Of a stretch of 64,000 nucleotides of DNA, positions 10,892 to 20,545 are shown in pieces. The DNA comes from Magnetococcales bacterium (GTDB lineage Bacteria > Pseudomonadota > Magnetococcia > Magnetococcales > Magnetaquicoccaceae), in NCBI GenBank assembly GCA_002753095.1, contig PDZU01000002.1, positions 1 to 64,000 on the forward strand. The letters are read 5' to 3'. The first letter of the stretch is position 1. Every line of letters starts with the position of its first letter. A model generated the notes under the pieces. The model was not told where the DNA came from and ran no database searches. It saw only the letters and a program-made list of their open reading frames with translations. The position numbers and the translations under genes were made by a program.

Positions 10892-12058
10892 TCATTTATC
10901 CTGGGGCGCAGCAAGCAGGCGTTGGGGAAGAGTGGCGAGGCTGTTGGCAAGCCAGTTGGCCCAGTAGAAGGGGCGGCATTGGTGGGCGGCACGGATGATG
11001 TAAAAGGTCAGGGCGGCCATCAGCAGATTGGGCAGCCAAAAGCCGACGATCGGGTTGATGATCTGTTTACGGGCCAAGGTTTCGCCGACCGAGAGGAGGG
11101 CAAAGTGGAGAATCAGGGTGACCACGGCCACGACCAGGGCATAGCTGCGCCCGGAACGATGATTTTGCTGCAGACCCAGGGGAACGGCAAAGAGGCCAAG
11201 GATCAGGGTGGCCAGGGGGAAGGAGAAGCGTCGGTGCCACTCCATCCAGGCTTCGTAGGACTCTTTGGGTGGGGCTTCGCGCATCAGGCGGCTGAGTTCC
11301 CCCTGGGAGAGTTCATCGAGCTGCTTTTGGGTGGTTTTTGTTTTGAGGCCCAGAGCGATGCCCAGATCCATCTGGTAGTTGGCAAAGCGGAGGGCGCGAT
11401 AGTGTTGATCGGGGAGGGTTTGATGTCGTGTCCCCTCCTGCAGATGGAGGATGGTTTCGCCGCTGGGCAGGGCGCGGATTTCGCCCCGGCGGGCGGTCAA
11501 GGTGATGGGGGCTGCCGGGTTGCGGCGGTCGTGGATGAGCAGGCCGTACAGCAGATGGGATTGCGGATCCTGCTCTTCGATATAAAAAGTCAGACCGGGG
11601 ATGGCATGGCTGAAGGCTTGTGGTTTCAAGGCCAGAGTGGTGGAGGAGAGCAAAGCCTGTTTCAAGGAGGCAAAATGGTGGTAGGCCCGTGGCAGCCACA
11701 GGGTACTCAAGGCCAGTGCCAAGGCGGTATAGAGCAGGGCCAACAGGGCAATGGGACGCAAAATCTGCAGGGGGCTGATACCGCACGCCTTGAGGACCAC
11801 CATTTCGCTCTCTTGGGCCATGCGCCCCAGGGCCAACAGAACGCCGACCAGCAAGGCCATGGGGAGGGTAGTCAAGAGAATTTTCGGGATGGACAAGGAG
11901 ATCATGGTACCCAGGATGGAGACGGGCATCTGGCGGTTGACCCACAAATCCACCAGACGCAGCACCTGTGGCAGCATGGTCATGAAAGAGAGTACCAGGA
12001 GTGCGATCAGCGAGGTGATGCTGCACTCACGGAACAGATAACGGTTGATTCGATCCAT
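10892..12058 (-). CDS. lptF: LPS export permease LptF
   Basis: LLALGRMAQESEMVVLKACGISPLQI and RRFSFPLATLILGLFAVPLG motifs. Confidence 0.88.
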   Translation of the reverse strand: MDRINRYLFRECSITSLIALLVLSFMTMLPQVLRLVDLWVNRQMPVSILGTMISLSIPKILLTTLPMALLVGVLLALGRMAQESEMVVLKACGISPLQILRPIALLALLYTALALALSTLWLPRAYHHFASLKQALLSSTTLALKPQAFSHAIPGLTFYIEEQDPQSHLLYGLLIHDRRNPAAPITLTARRGEIRALPSGETILHLQEGTRHQTLPDQHYRALRFANYQMDLGIALGLKTKTTQKQLDELSQGELSRLMREAPPKESYEAWMEWHRRFSFPLATLILGLFAVPLGLQQNHRSGRSYALVVAVVTLILHFALLSVGETLARKQIINPIVGFWLPNLLMAALTFYIIRAAHQCRPFYWANWLANSLATLPQRLLAAPQDK

Positions 12059-12282
12059 GGTTGGCCAACCTTCTGCCGAAGTGGAGGTCGAGGGGTGGGT
12101 AAAAAGATCACCCTGCTTGGCCGATATTCCACCCCATTCCGTTCCGCTTTGCAAAGGGCGACAGTCATGGGGATGGATAATTCCTTGACCAACAGGGCAA
12201 AGGGCAGGAAAATCAGCCTGCTTTTGGGGGTTAACGACAGTATGGCTCGATCTGTCATGGTGGGGACAGGGGTGGTGTGACG

Positions 12283-13419
12283 ATGCGTTTCAAGGTGGCA
12301 TTTTTTCGGCATGATCTGGGTCAGGAAGAGATTGACGCCGTGGCGGCGGCGTTGCGCCATCCGGTATTGACCACGGGTGAGACGGTGGAGCGGTTCGAGC
12401 GCCGATTGGCGGACTATTTGGGCTGTCGTCATGCGTTGGCGGTGACCAGTTGCACCGGGGCCATGCATCTCTCTTTGTTGGCGTTGGGAATCGGTCCGGG
12501 CGATGAGGTGATCACCACGCCGATGACCTTTATTGCCACCACGACGGCCATTCTGGAGGCTGGGGCCAAGCCGGTATTCATCGACGTGGAGCCGGAGACG
12601 GGCAACATGGATGTCGCCCGGATTGAGGCGGCCATTACGCCGCGCACCAAGGCGATCCTGCCGGTTCACCTCTATGGTCGGATGTGTGACATGGTGGCCA
12701 TGCGTGCGGTGGCGGAGCGGCACGGCTTGGCGATTGTCGAAGATGCGGCGCACTGCCTGGAGGGGCAGGATCGGGGGATTCGGCCAGGGGGGGCGAGTCA
12801 GACGGCCTGTTTCAGTTTTTACGCCACCAAGAATATCACCTGTGGCGAGGGCGGGGCCTTGGCGACCAACGACACGGCGCTGTATCAAAAGTTGAAACTG
12901 TTGCGTTTGCACGGCATGGACCGTACTGGTGCGGAGCGAACGGTCAAGGGCTATCAGCACTGGGATATGGTGTTGATGGGGTGGAAATATAACATGAGCA
13001 ACATTGATGCGGCGATTTTGCTGCCGCAGATGGAGCGGGTAGAGCGTAATCTGCAGCGACGGCGGCAGTTGACCGATCGTTATCGGGCGCTGTTGCAGCC
13101 CGTTGCGGGTGTTACCGTGTTGCCGCCAGTGGCGCCAGAGTCGGTACATGCGCACCATCTTTTTCCGATTCTGGTGCAGGGGATGGAGCGGGATCAACTG
13201 GTGCAGGCGTTGCAAAGCCAGGGCATCAGTGTCATGGTCAACTATCGACCGGTCCATTTGACCCGTTATTTTGCCGAGACCTTTGGCTTTGCTGCGGGGG
13301 ATTTTCCCATTGCCGAGCGGATTGGCGACACGGTGCTTTCGCTGCCGTTGTATCCCACCATGCCGGATGCGGATGTGGAAATTGTCGCCCAGAGTATTGC
13401 CGCTCTGCTGGCGGGTTGA
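12283..13419 (+). CDS. arnB: DegT/DnrJ/EryC1/StrS aminotransferase, ArnB-like
   Basis: ALAVTSCTGAMHLSLLALGIGPGDEVITTPMTF, EDAAHCLEG, ACFSFYATKNITCGEGGALATN; first gene of arn-like cluster. Confidence 0.85.
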   Translation: MRFKVAFFRHDLGQEEIDAVAAALRHPVLTTGETVERFERRLADYLGCRHALAVTSCTGAMHLSLLALGIGPGDEVITTPMTFIATTTAILEAGAKPVFIDVEPETGNMDVARIEAAITPRTKAILPVHLYGRMCDMVAMRAVAERHGLAIVEDAAHCLEGQDRGIRPGGASQTACFSFYATKNITCGEGGALATNDTALYQKLKLLRLHGMDRTGAERTVKGYQHWDMVLMGWKYNMSNIDAAILLPQMERVERNLQRRRQLTDRYRALLQPVAGVTVLPPVAPESVHAHHLFPILVQGMERDQLVQALQSQGISVMVNYRPVHLTRYFAETFGFAAGDFPIAERIGDTVLSLPLYPTMPDADVEIVAQSIAALLAG

Positions 13420-13432
13420 GGATTGAGGCGTC

Positions 13433-14431
13433 ATGGAAAGAGTGAGGGAGGGTATGTCCGCAGTGGGGGATGGAGCGCCGGAAATTTCGATTGTCATTCC
13501 GGTCTATAACGAGGAGCCGGTATTGCCGATGTTGTTTCATCGCCTGTATACGGTGATGGATGGTCTGCACCGCACTTATGAGGTGATCTTTGTCGATGAT
13601 GGCAGTCGGGATCGCACGGCGTGGTTGTTGCAGCAGCAGTTCCAGGCGCGCCCGGATACCACGCGGGTGGTGATTTTGCGCACCAATTTTGGCCAGCATG
13701 CGGCGGTTATGGCCGGATTTGGCCATAGTCTGGGGCGTTATGTCATCACTCTGGATGCCGATCTGCAAAATCCTCCAGAGGAGATACCCAAGATCATCGC
13801 CAAGATGGATGAGGGCTTTGATTATGTGGGCAGCATCCGGCGCAAAAGACAGGATGTCTGGTGGCGGCAGGTGGCTGGGCGGTTGATGAATCGTCTGCGC
13901 GAACGGTTGACCCGCATTCGCATTACCGACCAGGGCTGTATGTTGCGTGGTTACCACCGCGATGTAATCGCCCCCTTGTTGGCCTCCCAGGAGTCATTCA
14001 CCTTTATTCCGGCCTTGGGTTTTCTGTATGCTGGCAATGCCACCGAGGTGGTGGTCGAGCATGAAGAGCGTGCTGCCGGACGTTCCAAGTATTCCTTGTT
14101 CTCCCTGATCCAACTCTATTTTGATCTGATGACCGGCTTTTCGGCGGCCCCCTTGCGGATTTTTTCGTTGACCGGCATTGGTGTTGCCATTGCCTCTTTC
14201 TTTTTTGTGGTCTATCTGACCATTCGCCGTCTGGTGATTGGGCCGGAAATGGAAGGGGTTTTTACCCTTTTTGCCATTGTTTTTTTCCTGATTGGTCTGT
14301 CCCTGTTCGGCATGGGGATGATGGGGGAGTATCTGGGCCGCATTTATCATCAGACCAAACAGCGTCCCCGTTATTTGGTGCGGGCGGTATTGCAACGGCC
14401 TGACCTACCCTCTGCCGGGGAGTTGTCATGA
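13433..14431 (+). CDS. arnC: Undecaprenyl-phosphate glycosyltransferase, ArnC-like
   Basis: GT2 fold SIVIPVYNEEPVLPMLFHRL, VDDGSRDRT, ITLDADLQNPPEEI, two C-terminal TM helices. Confidence 0.85.
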   Translation: MERVREGMSAVGDGAPEISIVIPVYNEEPVLPMLFHRLYTVMDGLHRTYEVIFVDDGSRDRTAWLLQQQFQARPDTTRVVILRTNFGQHAAVMAGFGHSLGRYVITLDADLQNPPEEIPKIIAKMDEGFDYVGSIRRKRQDVWWRQVAGRLMNRLRERLTRIRITDQGCMLRGYHRDVIAPLLASQESFTFIPALGFLYAGNATEVVVEHEERAAGRSKYSLFSLIQLYFDLMTGFSAAPLRIFSLTGIGVAIASFFFVVYLTIRRLVIGPEMEGVFTLFAIVFFLIGLSLFGMGMMGEYLGRIYHQTKQRPRYLVRAVLQRPDLPSAGELS

Positions 14432-15384
14432 GTGGTGTGGCGGTTGTCTTCGCCTATCATACTGTCGGGGTGCGTTCCCTGGCGGTGTTGCTGGCGCGGG
14501 GGGTGCGGGTCGCCTTGGTGGTGACGCACCAAGATGATCCCAATGAAAATCAATGGTTTGAGAATGTGGCCGCTCTGGCGCGCTTGGAGGGGATACCCGT
14601 CATAGAGCCGGATGATCCCAATACGGCGGCGGTGGTGGCCAGGGTGGCGGCCTGTCAGCCGGATTTTATCTTTTCTTTTTATTATCGGCATATGCTGGGG
14701 GCGGAGCTGTTGGCTTTGCCCTGTCGGGGTGCATTCAACCTGCATGGTTCGTTGTTGCCGAAATATCGCGGGCGGGTACCGATCAACTGGGCGGTCTGTC
14801 ATGGCGAGTCGGAGACGGGGGTTACGTTGCACGAGATGGTGCTCAAGCCGGATGCCGGGGCCATCGCCGGGCAGGAGGCGGTTACCATTCTGCCCAACGA
14901 TACGGCCCATCAGGTGTTTCAGAAGGTGGTGTGTGCGGGTGAGCGGTTGTTGTGGCGTGTTTTGCCGGCGTTGCTGGCCGGGCGGTTGCAGAGGGAGCCG
15001 ATGGTATTGAGCCAGGGCAGTTATTTTGGCCGCCGTCGCCCGGAGGACGGTCGTCTGGACTGGCAGCAGAGTGCCTGGAGTTTGCACAACCTGATTCGGG
15101 CGGTGGCGCCACCCTATCCGGGGGCCTTTTTTGCGTGGCGCGGGGGGACCATGCTGGTTTGGGGCAGCCACTATCGGGGGGAACAGGCGCGTGAAGAGGG
15201 GGGGCCGCGTCTTTATTGGCAGGCGGGGCGCTGTTATGTGGATTGTCGGGATGGCCACCGCTTGCAGTTGACGCAGGTGGTTTGGCAGGGAGAAATATTG
15301 GATCAGTCTGCGTGGTTTCAATTGTGGGGGTCGGAGGCATGTGCGTTGCTGCCGGTTCCGGTGCGAGAGGAGAACGGGTTGTGA
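14428..15384 (+). CDS. Formyltransferase (ArnA N-terminal domain equivalent)
   Basis: FSFYYRHMLGAELLALPCRGAFNLHGSLLPKYRGRVPINWAVCHGESETGVTLHEM. Confidence 0.85.
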   Translation: MSGVAVVFAYHTVGVRSLAVLLARGVRVALVVTHQDDPNENQWFENVAALARLEGIPVIEPDDPNTAAVVARVAACQPDFIFSFYYRHMLGAELLALPCRGAFNLHGSLLPKYRGRVPINWAVCHGESETGVTLHEMVLKPDAGAIAGQEAVTILPNDTAHQVFQKVVCAGERLLWRVLPALLAGRLQREPMVLSQGSYFGRRRPEDGRLDWQQSAWSLHNLIRAVAPPYPGAFFAWRGGTMLVWGSHYRGEQAREEGGPRLYWQAGRCYVDCRDGHRLQLTQVVWQGEILDQSAWFQLWGSEACALLPVPVREENGL

Positions 15385-16478
15385 ATGTCTTGATTTTCGG
15401 TGTCAACGGCTTTATCGGCCACCATCTGTCGCAGCGGATTATCGATCGCACGGATTGGCATGTCTACGGCATGGACATGCACGCCAACCATATTGCTCCT
15501 TTGCTGCAGCATCCCCGTTTCCACTTTTTTGAGGGGGATATTGCCATCAACCGGGAGTGGATGCAGTATCATGTCAAGAAATGCGATGTGATCCTGCCTT
15601 TGGTGGCTATCGCGACTCCGGCTTCGTATGTGCGCCATCCTTTGGCCGTTTTTGAGTTGGATTTTGAGTGCAACTTGCCGATTATTCGCGACTGTGTGCG
15701 CTATCGCAAGCGTTTGGTCTTTCCCTCCACCTCGGAGGTTTATGGCATGTGCCGGGATGGGGCTTTTCATCCAGATGAGTCCAATTTTGTCTTGGGGCCG
15801 ATCAACAAGCCACGTTGGATCTACTCCTGTGCCAAACAGTTGATGGATCGGGTGATTTGGGCCTACGGCATGGAGGAGGGGTTGGATTTTACCTTGATTC
15901 GCCCTTTCAACTGGATTGGTTCTGGTTTGGACAGCCTGCATACCCCAAAAGAGGGTTCCTCGCGGGTGGTTACGCAGTTTTTGGGCCATATCGCCCGTGG
16001 CGAGGCCATTCAGTTGGTGGATGGCGGTTCGCAACGGCGCTGCTTTACCGACATTGACGATGGGGTTGATGCGTTGATGCGGGTGATTGAAAATCCCAAT
16101 GGTGTGGCCAGCGGTAAAATCTATAATATCGGCAATCCGAAAAATGGCTACTCCATCCGCGAGTTGGCGCAGTTGATGTTGGAGATTGCCGCAGAATTTC
16201 CGGAATATCAGCCCGGCTTGCGGCGGGTGCAGTTGATGGAGGTCAATTCCGCCCGTTATTATGGCGAGGGCTATCAGGATATTGAGCATCGGGTGCCCTG
16301 GATCGAAAACACCTGCCAGGATCTGCAGTGGCAGCCCAAGGTGGAGTTGGCTACCTCGTTGCGGCGTATTTTTGCCACCTACCGCACCGAGGTGGAACGG
16401 GCCTGTGCTCTGTTGGATCGGGACGAATTGCCGGGGTCATTGGGGGTGTCGGGATCATCGGGGTCGCGGGAAGGGTAG
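15381..16478 (+). CDS. NAD-dependent decarboxylase (ArnA C-terminal domain equivalent)
   Basis: VNVLIFGVNGFIGHHLSQRII, STSEVYGMC, RWIYSCAKQLMDRVIWAYG, LIRPFNWIGSGLDSL; GTG start overlaps preceding stop. Confidence 0.85.
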   Translation: MNVLIFGVNGFIGHHLSQRIIDRTDWHVYGMDMHANHIAPLLQHPRFHFFEGDIAINREWMQYHVKKCDVILPLVAIATPASYVRHPLAVFELDFECNLPIIRDCVRYRKRLVFPSTSEVYGMCRDGAFHPDESNFVLGPINKPRWIYSCAKQLMDRVIWAYGMEEGLDFTLIRPFNWIGSGLDSLHTPKEGSSRVVTQFLGHIARGEAIQLVDGGSQRRCFTDIDDGVDALMRVIENPNGVASGKIYNIGNPKNGYSIRELAQLMLEIAAEFPEYQPGLRRVQLMEVNSARYYGEGYQDIEHRVPWIENTCQDLQWQPKVELATSLRRIFATYRTEVERACALLDRDELPGSLGVSGSSGSREG

Positions 16479-16481
16479 GCG

Positions 16482-17381
16482 ATGCGCGTTGCCCTGAAGG
16501 TGGATGTGGATACGCTGCGTGGTACCTTGGAGGGGGTGCCGGCGCTGTTGCGTTTATTGGATCGCCATCAGGTGCGGGCCACCTTTTTGTGGAGCCTGGG
16601 ACCGGATCATACCGGTCGGGCTTTACGACGGATTTTTCGCCGGGGTTTTTTGCGCAAGGTGAGTCGCACCTCTGTGCTCAGCCATTACGGCCTGAAAACC
16701 TTGATGTATGGCGTATTGTTGCCGGGTCCAATCATTGCTGAACAGGCGGCGGAGGTGTTGCGTCAGGCGGTGGCTGAGGGGCATGAGAGCGGCATTCACT
16801 GTTACGACCATGTTGCCTGGCAGGATTACGTGGCCCAGAAGGGGGAGGTGTGGACGCGTGCGGTGTTACAGAAGGCGTTGGCGTTGCATGAGGCTGTTGT
16901 GGGACCACCGACAACGCACGGTTCTGCCGGGTGGCAGTTGAACAGCCATCTGTTGGAGGTGGAAGAGGAGTGGGGGTTGCCTTATGCCAGCGATACACGA
17001 GGCAGTCATCCTTTTTTGCCGGTGATGGAAGGGCGCACCTTTCGTTGTCCGCAGATGCCCACTACCTTGCCAACCCTGGATGAAATTTTGGGGGTGGATG
17101 GTGTCGGGGTGGAGCAGCTGCATGAGCGGGTGTTGCAGGAGAGTCGGCGTGAGGTTTCCTTTGGCCATGTGTATACCCTGCATGCCGAATTGGAAGGGAT
17201 GAAACTGTTGCCGGTGTTGGATCGATTATTGACGGCCTGGCGGGCCGAGGGGATGCGGGTTGGCACGATGGCGGAGAGTCATGGGGATCTGTTTGGGGTG
17301 ACGTTACCCCGGCATCGGGTGGAGTGGGGTGAGGTTGCTGGCAGGTCCGGTTTGTTGGCTGTGCAAGGGGTGGCCTGCTAG
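16482..17381 (+). CDS. arnD: Polysaccharide deacetylase family, ArnD-like deformylase
   Basis: LKVDVDTLRGT...HQVRATFLWSLGPDHTGRALRRIF; ESGIHCYDHVAWQD; last in arn-like cluster. Confidence 0.85.
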   Translation: MRVALKVDVDTLRGTLEGVPALLRLLDRHQVRATFLWSLGPDHTGRALRRIFRRGFLRKVSRTSVLSHYGLKTLMYGVLLPGPIIAEQAAEVLRQAVAEGHESGIHCYDHVAWQDYVAQKGEVWTRAVLQKALALHEAVVGPPTTHGSAGWQLNSHLLEVEEEWGLPYASDTRGSHPFLPVMEGRTFRCPQMPTTLPTLDEILGVDGVGVEQLHERVLQESRREVSFGHVYTLHAELEGMKLLPVLDRLLTAWRAEGMRVGTMAESHGDLFGVTLPRHRVEWGEVAGRSGLLAVQGVAC

Positions 17382-17405
17382 GCTAACGAGACCTGAAACA
17401 ATGAT

Positions 17406-17790
17406 GGGTCCAGGGAGCTTAGCTCCCTGGCGGGTCCAGGGCAGAGCCCTGGGAATTTATCTTTTGATTTTAATCTTTTTGGCGCGCTTTTCACGATAAG
17501 CCGACGCGTTTTTTGCGTCGGCTTAAGCGCCTAATTGACGCAAGGTGTACGGATTGGCGCGCTTTTTTGCGCCAATCCGTACACCCTCCCAATGGGTTTT
17601 ACCCCTGCAGGTGATAGAGTACAACGCGGTTAAAGTCGGGCGTCCGCCCTCCCAAAGCGTGCCCCTGCGGGGCACAGATTGGTGCGGCGTGCGCGAATGC
17701 TGCGCATTCGCTTCTTAAAAACGCCGCACATTACAAGCAAGGGCTTTGCCCTTGCATCCCAGCCGGGGAGATGATCTCCCCGGCACCCCA
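17406..17790 (-). repeat. Long-form mosaic hairpin element, copy C
   Basis: gggtccagggagcttagctccctggcgggtccagggcagagccctgg ... ccggggagatgatctccccgg with all internal hairpins in reverse orientation to copy A. Confidence 0.9.
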
Positions 17791-17845
17791 CAATAAATTT
17801 TAACAGATTTATTGATGCAAAGGTGGATCGGATTGGATTAAATAC

Positions 17846-19399
17846 ATGGACAAAAACGGACAAAATCTAAAAATTTCAGTGGTCAACGGTGCCGTATCCT
17901 CCTGGAAGGGCGACGCCTTGGTCATCGGCATCTACGAGGGCGGTGAAGCCCAACCGGCACTCGCCCATTGTGGCAAAAAGGTGGAAAACGAAGTCCGTAA
18001 ACGCCTGGAAGAGGGTTGGTTGCGCGGTTCCCTGGGCGAATCCATCCTGTTACCACTCCCAACCGGCAGCGGCCTGAACGTCTCCCGCCTGATCCTGCTG
18101 GGCATGGGGAAAAAAGAGTCCCTGAGCACGGAGAGCTTTCGAGCAATCGGCGGCTATATCACCCAGTTGTGCCACCGGGTGCAGATCGAAACCTGCCACA
18201 CCCTGCTCAGCCTGGATAGCCACCACAAAGCCAAAAATAAACGCCAACACATACCAGTGGTGGAAGCCTTGGCAGAAGGCGCCTGGCTGGCCAACTACCG
18301 CTTCGATTCATTCAAAAGCAAAGAGAATAAAAAGGAAGAGCGCGAAGAGTTCCCCTTCAAGCAGTTGCACTTAGCCGTTCCAGGGGAGCGCGTCTCCCAG
18401 GAGAAAAAACGACTGACAGAGATAGAAGGGATTGTACATGGCGTGGCCCTGGCGCGAGATCTGGCCAATCAACCGGGCAATGTATTGAATCCAGAGGGGT
18501 TGGCAGCACAGGCGCGGCAACTGTCCGAACGGTTCCCAGCCATCAAAACGACGATCTACAGCGAAAAAATGCTGGCCCGCAAAGGGATGCAAGGTATTCT
18601 GGCGGTGGGTAGCGGTAGCCAATCCCAACCCCGACTGATCACCATGGAGTACCGCAAAGGGGGCGATCGACCACTTTTGGCGGTGGTGGGCAAAGGAATT
18701 ACCTTCGATTCTGGCGGTATATCGCTCAAAGGAGGCGAAGGTATGGGCGATATGAAATTTGACATGTGCGGTGGGGCAGCAGTTTTTGGCCTGTTGCAGA
18801 CGATCGCGGAGCTGGACTGGCCGATCAACGTGGTCGGCATTGTCCCCGCCGCCGAAAACATGCCCTCAGGAACAGCACAGCGCCCCGGCGATGTGATTCG
18901 GACAGCCAAAGGGGTAACGGTAGAGGTGCTGAATACCGATGCCGAAGGGCGCTTGGTTTTAGCAGATGCCCTGTACCACGCCAGCACTTTCAAACCGGCA
19001 GCAATCGTTGATTTAGCCACCTTGACGGGAGCCTGTATGGTGGCGTTGGGCAGTCAGGCCAGCGGACTGATGGGCAATGACAACTCCTTGTTGCGGCAGT
19101 TGGAGAAGGCCGGCGAGGCCACAGGAGAACGGGTGTGGCGCCTGCCGATGTACAGCGAGTACCAAGAGTTGATCAAATCCACTGTTGCCGATATTAAAAA
19201 TATTGGTGGGCGTTGGGCGGGGGCGATCACGGCGGGCTGTTTTCTGTCGCGTTTTGTCGAGGAAAAACAAGCCTGGGCCCATATCGACATCGCCGGTACG
19301 GCCTATGACACGAGCAGTAGCCGTCCCCACTATCCCAAGGGGGCGGCAGGGGTCGGGGTGCGTTTACTGAGTCGTTTTATTCAGACGCACTGGATGTAG
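17846..19399 (+). CDS. pepA: Leucyl aminopeptidase
   Basis: NTDAEGRLVLADALYHA, GKGITFDSGGISLK, TLTGACMVALG. Confidence 0.97.
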   Translation: MDKNGQNLKISVVNGAVSSWKGDALVIGIYEGGEAQPALAHCGKKVENEVRKRLEEGWLRGSLGESILLPLPTGSGLNVSRLILLGMGKKESLSTESFRAIGGYITQLCHRVQIETCHTLLSLDSHHKAKNKRQHIPVVEALAEGAWLANYRFDSFKSKENKKEEREEFPFKQLHLAVPGERVSQEKKRLTEIEGIVHGVALARDLANQPGNVLNPEGLAAQARQLSERFPAIKTTIYSEKMLARKGMQGILAVGSGSQSQPRLITMEYRKGGDRPLLAVVGKGITFDSGGISLKGGEGMGDMKFDMCGGAAVFGLLQTIAELDWPINVVGIVPAAENMPSGTAQRPGDVIRTAKGVTVEVLNTDAEGRLVLADALYHASTFKPAAIVDLATLTGACMVALGSQASGLMGNDNSLLRQLEKAGEATGERVWRLPMYSEYQELIKSTVADIKNIGGRWAGAITAGCFLSRFVEEKQAWAHIDIAGTAYDTSSSRPHYPKGAAGVGVRLLSRFIQTHWM

Positions 19400-19403
19400 C
19401 ACG

Positions 19404-19901
19404 ATGGCACGCAGCCATCAGGAGGCGCCGGTCGTGCGCTTTTATCAGTTGTCCGCCATGCCGTTGGAGATGGCGTTGCTTAGCCTGCTTGGTAAGTCGT
19501 GGCAACAGGGCTTGCGGAGCTGCGTGTGGGTACGGGATGTGCCTCAGGCACAGCGTCTGGATGAACAGTTGTGGTCCATGCCCCCGCCGCAGCAATTTTT
19601 GCCACATGGTTTATGGTCTGGCGCCGAGGCAGCACGACAGCCGATTTTGATTGCTGTCGAGCCGACTGACGTGAATGGGGCGACCCTGCTGGTGGTGCTG
19701 ACGGCACAGGGGGTGGAAAAGCCAGAACAGTTTGACATGGTGATCGATTTTGTTTCTGGTTCCGATGCGGAAGGGCTGCGGGCCAGTCGACAGCGCTACC
19801 GCCATTATCGGGCCTTGGGCTGCCGCCTGGAATATTGGTTGCAGGGGGCGCAGGGGGGTTGGCAAAAACAGGAAAAGAGTGCCAAGGAGGATTCGAAATA
19901 G
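19404..19901 (+). CDS. holC: DNA polymerase III chi subunit
   Basis: VRFYQLSAMPLEMALLSLLGKSWQQGLRSCVW, LWSMPPPQQFLPHGL; adjacent to pepA. Confidence 0.85.
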   Translation: MARSHQEAPVVRFYQLSAMPLEMALLSLLGKSWQQGLRSCVWVRDVPQAQRLDEQLWSMPPPQQFLPHGLWSGAEAARQPILIAVEPTDVNGATLLVVLTAQGVEKPEQFDMVIDFVSGSDAEGLRASRQRYRHYRALGCRLEYWLQGAQGGWQKQEKSAKEDSK

Positions 19902-19992
19902 TCTTGAAAAGCAAAGCGCACTGCGGCTAGACTTGAGCGGCGAAATTTTTGGGTGGTGTTATTGTCTTTCAAGATCAAAAGGGGACGAGGCA

Positions 19993-20364
19993 ATGGGTAT
20001 GAAGCGTGTATTGGTCGGGATGATGGTGCTGGCAGGGGCTTTGACGGGCACTGCGTATGCGGATTGTGTGTTGCATTACGAGCGCATTGCCTGTGTGGGC
20101 AAAGAAGCGGAAGCGTTCAAAAAGTGTGATGGCAAGGCCGCCTGCGACAAGGCTGTGAAAGATGCCACCAGTAAGGAAGCCTGTGCAGCCGCAGCGCTCA
20201 AGGCGTGTGACAATGACCGCTTGGACATCACCAAATATAAAAAGATGACGGCAGATTTTGCTGGCAAGCCGTTGGTGGGTGGTTTCAACGCCGTGGGCAA
20301 GGCGGACAGCAGTGGTGGCAACTTTTGTGCTGCCGATCGTCCAGATATGAATAAGTGCCAATGA
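19993..20364 (+). CDS. Small secreted cysteine-rich protein of unknown function
   Basis: Signal peptide (MGMKRVLVGMMVLAGALTGTAYA) and eight Cys in mature part; followed by a strong terminator. Confidence 0.75.
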   Translation: MGMKRVLVGMMVLAGALTGTAYADCVLHYERIACVGKEAEAFKKCDGKAACDKAVKDATSKEACAAAALKACDNDRLDITKYKKMTADFAGKPLVGGFNAVGKADSSGGNFCAADRPDMNKCQ

Positions 20365-20415
20365 TTTTGAGGCTCTGACCAGAGTCGAAAGATGGCACGT
20401 ATCAGGCAATGCAGT

Positions 20416-20441
20416 AGGGACGGGAAACCGTCCCTTTTTTT
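20416..20441 (+). terminator. Rho-independent terminator
   Basis: agggacgg-gaaa-ccgtccct followed by T run. Confidence 0.85.
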
Positions 20442-20545
20442 ATGGTAAGCGCATGGAACGCTGCTGAAATGCTTCATATTCATTCTCTTAGACCATTCTA
20501 ATACATTGAATAGAATGTTCACGATTGAATGATAGGAGTAATATC

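Noticed and set aside
10889-12280. 463-aa plus-strand ORF opposite lptF
   Set aside because: Glutamine/glycine-rich antisense translation of a well-supported lptF gene; no recognisable domain.
12007-13497. 496-aa minus-strand ORF opposite arnB
   Set aside because: Shadow ORF; arnB on the plus strand has unambiguous aminotransferase motifs.
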